From positions 22,801-86,800 of the forward strand of contig NW_003314382.1 of assembly GCF_000143415.4 (NCBI RefSeq): a DNA stretch of 64,000 bases, given 5' to 3'. Source of the stretch: Selaginella moellendorffii. Its lineage: Eukaryota; Streptophyta; Lycopodiopsida; Selaginellales; Selaginellaceae. Made by a program: the position numbers and the translations under genes. Below, in pieces: positions 53,342-64,000 of the stretch. The notes under the pieces are model-generated. The model had not been told where the DNA came from, ran no database searches, and worked only from the letters and a program-made list of their open reading frames with translations. Position 1 is the first letter of the stretch, and each line of letters starts with the position of its first letter.

Positions 53342-55691
53342 GACGTTTGCGCTCTTCGTTGCCGGCACCTGGAACTTTGCAATGAAGAATCCGATTGTAT
53401 CGACTGGACTGGACGGATCAAATCTTTGCACTAGATATTGCTCTCCTTCCTTGAGCCATTCCCTGTAGTTCAAAAGGAGTAACTTTGGCCTGCTCTTAAA
53501 AGTAAAAAGATCATTGTACCTGTAGCCACGACCATCATAGACACTCGTTCCTCCGACAAGCCCCGGGCCTCCAATCTTTGGCACCTGGCACAATTAACTG
53601 TTTGACTGTCTAATCTGATCAGAAAAGAACTAACTTTTACCTGATCCACAAGCACCAAAAACTTATACTTGTCTAGTGCATAACGCACCAAAGCTTCATT
53701 CTCGCCAGGATTAATGGTGCACCTGCACAAAGTCCTCCACGAAACATCAGTTTACACACAACACACTGCACGACTTACGTGGAATACACTAACGTTCCGC
53801 CCGCTTTCACAAGTTCCACGGCTCTGTCAAACAGCCGACGCTGGTAAATCGCATGCCGTCCCAGAGATTCTAACGTTTCCTGTAAGAAAACGATAACAGT
53901 TTAATCCCAGGAAAAAAGGATAAGTACGTCACCTCGGCAGCAAAAAGACGTGGCCTCAATCCTAATGCCGAGCATGGTGCATCGAGTAAAACTCTGTCAA
54001 ACGAGTTTGGAGGAAAGCGTTTTATCATGTCCACTCTGCCTCCTAAATGCTGTCCTCTTCCACGGCCGTTCTTCAGTCTCCGGGATTCTTTTCTTTCACG
54101 AGCTTTACTTGTATATTGACTAGTCGGTGGAACTTCAGTCTGAGGGGGATCACCCAGAGTTGCCATAAAGCACTGGATTTCTGCACGGCCAAAGTGAGAG
54201 ATATTTGCAAAAAAAACACAGGCATAATTGCACGTCAGACCTTTCTCTAAAGGCTGTGTCAGCGCTAGCGAAGATTGCGCATCGGAATCCACCTGGACAG
54301 ATTTCAAAGCGTCTAATTTGAAAGCCTGAATGCAGGACAATCCAAGTTCCTTCGCAAGGCTTAAAATTTCCAGGACCTGGTCGGACAAGTCAGAAAATCG
54401 ACAAATAAATGGTATTTTCTCACCTTGTTATGTGTCCGATCCAAAGCGATCACTTCTCCAGTATTGTTCATCAGAGAGGCAATAGCAGTCGTTTTACCAC
54501 CCGGGGCAGCACACATATCCAATATCCTCTCTCCAGGCTGTGGATCTGGACAAACCTTAGTTTTATTTTTTCATCGATTGATCGTGAGGAATCTAACATA
54601 CCGAGGACAATGGCCGTGACAATGCTCGGTAGATTTTGTAAGAACACCCTTCCTTCAAGTATTCCTGAGACACAAGCGTAAAACCAAGAGCAGAAAGGCT
54701 GTTTATATTACCATGAAAGGCAGGAAGGTTGTAAATCCGATCTGTCATTTTAACTGCAATGCCTTGCCTTTCCCTGAACAACGTAGGCCGGGACATCATC
54801 GCGCGGCCTTTCCCGATAAACCAGTCATATGGACTGCCTCCAAGAGCTGCAAACCCGGAAGAATAAGTCAAAAAACTGTATCAGAGTGGAAAATACTTTA
54901 CATGATTCCCAATCGCTCAGAGGGATAGTCGTCCCTCGAGTAACCCCATTCGACCATTTCCCCGCGCTATCCTTGACTTCAATCCTCGCAAAAACTGCTA
55001 CGGAGTCACCTTCATCGACATGCTCGCTACAAGCTAAAACACCTGGAACAAAAACCTTTCACGCTGTCGTTAAAGACTATAAGAGAGAAACGCGGAACAC
55101 AAAAACTCTTACCTCGGCACCACGGAGCACAGCTTCCGCACACTTTCTACTAACCATTACGATCTTTTGTACCTCGTCGTCATAGCTCACGTCGCAAGGA
55201 CCACGGCCAGGCACAATCACCACATTTTTAAGCAAGGGATGCTCGTAGCAAGTCGTTCCTTCCGCTTCCTTGCTCGATAAGAATTCCTTGAGCTCCGCGA
55301 TGACGGCGGCAGTACTTGTTTGCATCGCATTGACGCGAACACAGCAGTACGTAGAAGGCCGACTGCGTTGAAACAAGACGTAAGTAAACGTTTCTAAAAA
55401 CTAGAGAACTTTCAAGGCAAGAAAAACTAAGTAAAGTCTCTCAAAACTCTCGAAAACCAGAGAACTTCCAAGGCAAGAAAAACTAGAAACCACTAGAGAG
55501 CATCACGAAATTTGCAAAACAAGGCAGCAAAATGCCCAAGCATTCTATAGGAATCAAATCTATCCTTCCAAAACTTACGTGAGCGCGTCACAGATTCGAG
55601 AGAAGTGATCCGGACCATAAGCCTCTCTAAGGTACTCGTACACTGCTGGATTCCACAGCAATGCCGGCCTATAGCCGAGCTTGCGCTGCAT
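53327..55691 (-). CDS. NSUN6: NSUN6-like RNA cytosine-5 methyltransferase with PUA domain
   Basis: Ten exons (55579-55691, 55113-55362, 54902-55055, 54712-54846, 54602-54664, 54424-54545, 53933-54376, 53779-53879, 53641-53722, 53327-53584) give 573 residues. The N-terminal part ('ALLWNPAVYEYLREAYGPDH') and PUA domain ('VQKIVMVSRKCAEAVLRGAE', 'VFVPGVLACSEHVDEGDSVA') fit NSUN6, which methylates C72 of certain tRNAs and some mRNAs in animals. The catalytic domain shows 'ERILDMCAAPGGKTTAIASL' (SAM site), 'RVLLDAPCSALGLRPRLF' (motif IV) and 'TLVYSTCTINPGENEALVRY' (motif VI, catalytic Cys). Between these lies a long basic insertion ('KARERKESRRLKNGRGRGQH'). The last 15 bases overlap the CYB5D1 coding end on the other strand. 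It is divergent from the CDPK gene. Confidence 0.9.
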
Positions 55692-56109
55692 TGCGCGCCT
55701 CGAATCGAGCAAAGATTTCCTAAAGCCCTAATCCCCGCTAGCCCTACTTTTCGATTCCCATTGCCCTAACTAACGACCCAGTGCCCGTGAATTCTCCACA
55801 GGAATCGCAAGCGCCGTCCATGGTTTCCAGGTCTGTCTCCTCGATTCCTAGCGACCGATCGTCGGCGCCAGGGCCAGCGCCAGCGCCCTAGCCGATGGAT
55901 TTCGACGTCTCCCTCTCGCAAGCTGCTAGATCCAAGCTTTTCGACAAGAGAGCGACCAGATGATTGGCGATGGGCAGGAATCTCAGCCCGGGATTGACAA
56001 TGCAGCACCTCTAGAGCGCCAGAAAGGTTCCAAGAGTCTTTAGCGTAGCAATGCAGCGTCTCTAGAGAGGGGGAAAAGCTCCAAAGGCTCCATTCTAGCG
56101 CTGTGATCT
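55692..56109. promoter_or_regulatory. divergent promoter region, NSUN6 and CDPK
   Basis: A 418 bp gap between two opposed start codons. It contains a 13 bp direct repeat of the type 'agcgtc/cctctagag' near 56010 and 56060 ('caatgcagc.cctctagag'). Promoter function is inferred from position. Confidence 0.4.
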
Positions 56110-58023
<1,914 letters not shown>

Positions 58024-59879
58024 AGAAACTCAAACCACAAGCTCCAAGATCGAGCTTCAGTAGGCCACTCGGTTTTGGAGCTCCAATGCCTCTTTGCATT
58101 ATCCAAGTCCGATCGATGGACACGATCATGAATCTCATCACGTGTACATTGTTTCTGCAATTTCTAAGATTCTTTCTACAAGAATCAAAAACAACCTTGT
58201 CATCATAATCAGGGATCACTGGATTAAAGCTGACAACTAGAGAGGAACTTGTACTACTTCAAGTCTTAGGAAAGTGGCTAATTGGTCCTGAATACACACT
58301 TAGAGGAAGAATCTTTATTGGACATTGGAGGAATAGGTGAGTAATAATAATTTCATGCCCAATAAATTTATATAAATTTTTAAAGATTCAAAATTTAATT
58401 TTTTATCATATTTCCACCACTAACATTGATATTTCATATTAATGTCCAATTCTTTAAAAGCATTGATTATTTTACTTTCTATTGTTTCATATGGCATACA
58501 TACATGGCATATGAAACAAATAAAGAGTTCTATATTGGTAATTTATACTTAGAAAAGTAAAAAATAAAGTTAAAAGATGACACTATAAAAATTTAATAGT
58601 TATTTTTCAATGTATAGATATGGTTAATTTTTAAGTAAAATATTTGTACTTATTTTCTTATGAAAATAAAAGTTATGAATTCTTATTTTTTAATCATAAT
58701 TTCCTGTTGGATGGTTCCCATGTGTAATAATAAAAATAAAGTAATTGAGTTATAATATTATTATATTTAATTTCTTGTGTTAGAATTAATAATGGAAAAC
58801 AATATTTACTCTAAACCCTAACCATAAAAATAAAAGTAGCATTAATATTTATAAAATAATTTTTTGAACATTGAATCATAATCTAACATATAGTGATTGA
58901 TCTATTACATCTATATTTGTCTCAAAAAATATATTTAATAGTTTAAGTAATGAAAAAATACTTGTATATATACTCTAGACACAAGTTAAAATATTCAAAG
59001 AGCCATTTATTTCTAATATATGTCTTGTCTGAAAATATGTTATTAATAAACTCATCAAATAATGATGAAACTTTAGACAAGTTATGTATAAAGATATGTA
59101 ATAAATATTATATGTTTATATGTGCTATATTATATATGCTACTATAAATGTAAAACAAATTCCTCACTCACTTATACATGGCTCAAATGTTTAGTAAACT
59201 CCACTTGGACAAATGCAAGAATGCTCATCAAATACTAATCCTAAGATTTAGCATCGGCAGTTTGTGGCAATCATGAAAGTAAACTCAATCTTATTAGCAA
59301 TATCTGATTATAACTATATAAGAGTTTATATAGTGAAGCACTAACAAAACTTTGTACCTTTATGATATACATATACTAAAAAGAAGGCAAATAACCATCC
59401 TAATCCAAATGTTGAAAGTTTATATATTTTATGATCATGCTTTTGAAGATCTAAATGAGTTGTTCTACCAAACCATTTATCTATAGATGATAAGCACTTA
59501 TAAAAGTATGGCATATCTTTAGTCAAGATATTAAAACATGAAATGCCTCAGCTATAAATGCAAGATTATTATCTGAGAGAATTCATGTTTGACAAAATTG
59601 TTAGAATACCACTCAATTGAGGAGAAAGTATCTAACAACAATTGTAAACTCATTAGTAAGAGCACCAACTTCCACTTAGCAAGTCAAGTAGTTAAAACCA
59701 ATAATAAAATATTCATTACTAATAGTCAACCATGGAAAATGCTTCATCAAATCAAATGCATTAACTCAAATAAATGAGAAAATGCAATTGATTTCAACCC
59801 TTCTTTCGTAACATGAGATAGAGTATTATGAGTTTAGCATTAAACATAACTACACATATACCAAATACCATCATGTCCC
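58024..59879. other. AT-rich stretch, no confident gene
   Basis: The 3' flank of the CDPK gene, then strongly AT-rich DNA with short ORFs. The 59.1-59.88 kb part may be the integrase end of the retrotransposon relic that follows on the minus strand, but the frames are too broken to show it. Confidence 0.5.
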
Positions 59880-61010
59880 ATCTTTAGTCAATAGAAAGAT
59901 TTGTGTAGCTTTTCCATCACATAAAAATGCCTCATATATCTATCTAAAATAAGATAATCATGATAATCATAGAGAAAGCATGGAATAAAAATCGAAAGTG
60001 CTACTAACCACAAATGATTATCATGATCAATCCCCATAAAATGAAAGTTATCCTCAAAGCGATATTGAAAATATAAATGCCAAAATAACAAATCATCAAC
60101 AAGTGATACAAAATTCTCAAATCCATCACAAAGACTTTAAATCTATGGCTCAACCTTTTAAGCCTTATGAACCTCGTAAAAAAAATTAAATCTTGCTTTC
60201 GGCCTTATAAACATTAAATATCAAGTATAATAACTGTCGATAGTATAAAATCCTTGTCCAAAAAATCCATAAATGCTAAAACAATAGGCTCATTAAGAAC
60301 AAAAGAAAATAGCAAAGAAGGAAGAGGAGCTCGAGAAAATGCCTCAACATCAACTATAGAACTCCCCAAGAAATTAACAACTTTGAAATCATATATTTAA
60401 AGCTTTAAAGCCTATCGAGCAATATAACCAACCAAGTTTTTCCACTTAATAATGAAGTAACTACAGCATAATCACTTTTTAGTAATATTCAACAACCATG
60501 CAAATATACATGAAGCTTTTTGAAACCCAAAATTGCTGCTAAACACTCTTTTTTTATCATGGAATAGTTCATCTCTATTCATTATAATATACAACTAATA
60601 TATGCAATGAGATAACGTTAACTAGGCACACTCGTACTTTCTTGCATTAAGACACCCCCAAGACTGATATCAGAAGTATCCACATACAAAATGAAAGGTT
60701 GAGTATAATCAGGATATGCCAAAAACCAGAGGAGTCATTAACAGTTCTTTAAAATCTGTAAATGCCTATTTGCAATCTTTAGATTACACAAAAGATGATA
60801 TTGACGACTTTAATAATGCTCACAATGGTGCAGTACGATTAAAAAAATAATCAACCAAATGACTAAGATAGTATTTTTTGCCCAAAAAGCATTGCACATC
60901 ATTCATACACTTCAGAGTAGGGAACTTTAGAGTAATCACAAGTTTGTTAAATTTAACTTGCAAACCTTCACGAAAAATATAATACCCAAGATAAGTTATG
61001 TCCTTAAATC
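59880..61010 (-). mobile_element. Ty3/gypsy retrotransposon relic (RT end, RNase H, integrase zinc finger)
   Basis: Read on the minus strand: the end of reverse transcriptase 'ITYLGYYIFREGLQVKFNKL' and 'CMNDVQCFLGKKYYLSHLVD' at about 60860-61000. RNase H follows: 'QPFILYVDTSDISLGGVLMQ', 'MNYSMIKKECLAAILGFKKL' and 'HVYLHG' at about 60500-60720. An integrase zinc-binding-like piece 'MRHFYVMEKLHKSFYW' is near 59900. The order matches Ty3/gypsy pol. Several stops and frameshifts are present. No LTRs were found. Confidence 0.82.
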
Positions 61011-64000
61011 TAAAGATGTAGCCATAATATAATGGGAGGGGCCATTGACTTATTCATGCAATTACTTGTGCAACTCTTTGTTTTCCAAAAGAATTTCTAT
61101 GTTAAAATCTTCCATTACAACAACATCAATAAGACATTGTTAATGCCAAGGCCTTCACCCAGGAAATGGAAGGCACCAATCTGGAAAATGCTGACAACAC
61201 TGATACATATAACCAACTTCCCAATAGTGGGCATCACAGCCATGATCACATCTTCACCTTTGTCTTTGAACATGAGCAACAGTAGCATTAACCTCTATCA
61301 AAACAAGACCATTTCCCATAGGAAGTGGAGCTAAAAGACATGCAATGAAAAATGGAAGAAACAATGTTTTATAATATTATACTAGTCAAAGAGCATTGTT
61401 AAGGGTGGTTAAAATAAGTATATGTATAAGGCTCATAAGATCTTGACAAAATGTTAGTTGAAACCATTCCCAATTTGATCCACTTTGACATATTTAACTC
61501 TGTATAAAATAAGAAATTTTGAAAACAAACACCAAACTGCATCATTGACTCAAATGACTTATGATGTAAGTGATGCAATTGTTGGAAAGTATTATCATAA
61601 TCATCAGTAAAAACTAAATTAGCCCAAAGCCAAGCACTCATTAGAGGCAATTAAAGTTGCCCTTTAACTCCACCTATGTGAATGCATATAATATGGAAAT
61701 GGAATATAAAAATCTACATATTAATTAGTCAAAAACCCTATGTTAGATATAGGATTAAGTAAAACTAATCTAATGGCTTTCAAAATCCCACTATGCTAAT
61801 ATTAGTATATAGTATCATAGCCGTACACTTAGACCTCACAATATTATGAAAAATAAAATAAAAATTATATTTTATTATAAATATTTATTTTTCAACAGTA
61901 TAAAGTTTATATAATAATTTTCAAAAAATTAATACTTAGATATATGTTTCTGAATGCAAAACTATGTTTTGAGATTTTTAATATAAATTTTTTTTATCTA
62001 TTTAAGCAAACGTGTAAAAGGATTGAGGTGGTAGTGGATATATTTAGAACAAAAATATTTTACTATTTAATGGCTGTTATTCATTTAAAATTTATAATTT
62101 ACAAACATGGCTATAAATATAAACTTTTCTAAATAATTGTTAGTATATTCTAGTTTATTTTACCATCTAATGATTGATATATAAAAATATTAGTCTTGTG
62201 GTTAAAACTTATAATGCCACCATCAATTGAGTTTGATTATTCAACTGCAATCACATAGCATTGAGAAACTACTATCTTGTGGTTAAAAACATGTATATTA
62301 ATTATAAACTTAAATAAGTATCAATAAATATAATAAATAATAAGCACTACTACTAAGCAAACTAAATGTTGTTCCATACATCACATGGAAAATTAAAGTT
62401 TTTTAAAATTATTATTAATCAACTAAAATTTTTATTAAATACTTTTATTAAATACATACATATACAAAATGGGCTATCTCTATGCTATATTACTATAATT
62501 AGCATATTATCCAAGGACTCCATCTAATCCATCCATTCCTACATGTAAACAAGAGTCTAAACCCAATTTATATACCTATTCTCATAGTTCACATTGGTGG
62601 AGATTGCTTTGTTCAATGTTTGGGATTATGCTTTTGATAGCTACAATCCTAGATTTAGTGAGAAGCTAACATAATTTTTAATCTAAAAGAGAATAAAGGA
62701 ATAAATCAAATCTGTTCTTACTTTTTAATTTTCAGTACATTTTCTTCTTTTATCATACCATGCCATCATTGATCAAAGAGTATATCACTTAATGTTACTA
62801 ACACTACTCTATTAGATTGAGGTTTTGGTGTTGTGGGCCATGATTATATTGGTGTTGTGCCTATCCTTAGTGTATTGTTGTTGCTTTTCTATAGAACATA
62901 ATTACATTGTCTATGTCCTATAATTTCTTATTGATGTGGAGTGTGATTTGTGATATCAATTAAGGAGTTATAGATGATGCAATTTGATTCTTGAAGGGTG
63001 TTCAAAGATTAAGTTTATAAAAAGATGAAGTTTAAGTGGTTTTATATTCAATTACTGTAAAGATAGCTTTGAAGATGAGTTGAAAATTTTACTAGTTAAG
63101 TGTCAATCTTTCAATTTATTATATAGTCCTTTTTCATTGTATTCTACTCTTTTCTAACCTTTTTCTATTTACAGCTTTTACCATCTCTACAAGTTTTTAA
63201 TTTTTATTCCCCTATTTATAATATTTTCTTTTTTCTACCATGTTAATCAATTTTGACTTTTGTGATTCATATTTTTAATTTGGTGTTGAGTTAAGTATTT
63301 TATATCTTCTTTATACTAATCAGGATGTTGAGCGTATGCATAAAACTATGCATTGAGGAAGTTGAACAGTATGAGTTTTTTGCTTATCTTATGGTGGCCA
63401 AAGTTATCTTATTGTGGCCAATGTATCGATATTTTCTATTATTCAGCTTTTTGTTTGGATAGAGTCTCTTATAACAGAAGATCCCATATTATTCAAGCTT
63501 TAAGCACATTTTCTTCTTTTTATTTCTCTTTTTATGCTTTAGCAACTGCTAAAAATTCCTCTTTCAATATTTTCTTATCCACTTTTTATTCTTCCATAAT
63601 ATTTTTTTTCTTTCATTTTCCTTTTTTACTTTGATACTTTAAATTTTTTCTTCTTCAAAGGAAGGGGTATAAAGAACAAATGGGAATTTAGCCCTAATGA
63701 TGGAGTGAGGACAAGTGAATATAATAGTGGGGTGAGGATAAATAATATGGATTACTATATACATTATATACTCAAAAATTAATCTAAGAATTTTGTAGAT
63801 AATCCAGAGGATGAGACTAGGAATCTTGGGAGGAGATCTGTAACTCTTTTGTTTGTGATGGATTGATAAGTAACTCTTTTTATTGAATATGCTAGTAGTT
63901 CTCCTTTATTTAGATGAATTTTGTGTCTAAAACTAATAGCTGAGATTTTATGTGCTATCCTCCATTGTTCTAACAACTTTTGCTAGTTCTAGTTCATTTG
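61011..64000. other. AT-rich stretch, no confident gene
   Basis: Short ORFs (61032-61334, 61399-61650, 63353-63634) lack recognisable motifs. The 5' part may be the rest of the retrotransposon relic; the remainder looks like old repeats. Confidence 0.5.

Noticed and set aside
59341-59526. Possible integrase core or copia-type fragment
   Set aside because: No DDE residues could be placed.

Overview
The window looks like nuclear DNA of a lycophyte, most likely a Selaginella (spikemoss). This is inferred from four features: many tiny GT-AG introns of about 47-75 nt, unusually close gene spacing, several intronless PPR genes built from 31-residue repeats, and CYB5D1, a gene linked to motile cilia and expected only in land plants with swimming sperm. 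GC-rich gene islands alternate with AT-rich, repeat-filled islands. I ran no database search. Family calls rest on recognised motifs, and exon borders were placed by reading frame and splice consensus.

Layout. 1-2.6 kb: no confident gene. 2.6-6.2 kb: an S-type PPR gene (-), FKBP20-2 of the thylakoid lumen (-) and an F-box/kelch gene (+). 6.3-9 kb: broken PPR and F-box genes. 9.3-11.4 kb: tandem array of a roughly 0.5 kb AT-rich unit. 11.7-14.3 kb: a hairpin abutting a Ty3/gypsy relic, then a subtilase relic. 14.4-17.5 kb: a 701-residue PPR gene whose 5' end lies in a decayed copy of the 2.9-4.7 kb PPR/FKBP20-2 segment. 17.7-27.3 kb: further subtilase pieces, two decayed pieces of nuclear 18S rRNA gene in opposite orientations, dispersed repeats and one orphan ORF.

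27.3-35.1 kb is an ordered + strand island: TRM7-like tRNA 2'-O-methyltransferase, the MAEA/GID9 subunit of the GID/CTLH ubiquitin ligase, very-long-chain enoyl-CoA reductase (CER10/ECR) and a DUF506 protein. 36.5-49 kb is dense: a 729-residue PPR gene, a CREST-type membrane protein, a B3 transcription factor, a 496-residue PPR gene, a UDP-glycosyltransferase, XRCC3 and a P4-ATPase lipid flippase. 50.3-58 kb holds a DUF789 gene, CYB5D1 (with an apparent one-base deletion), an NSUN6-like RNA m5C methyltransferase overlapping it tail to tail, and a CDPK. 58-64 kb is AT-rich and contains a second Ty3/gypsy relic.

The genes do not form a pathway; they are ordinary housekeeping and regulatory plant genes. 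The points most worth a second look are the CYB5D1 frameshift, the duplicated FKBP20-2/PPR segment and its apparent contribution of a start codon to a neighbouring PPR gene, the common truncation point of all four intact PPR proteins, the decayed rDNA pieces, and an unusual Walker A motif in XRCC3.
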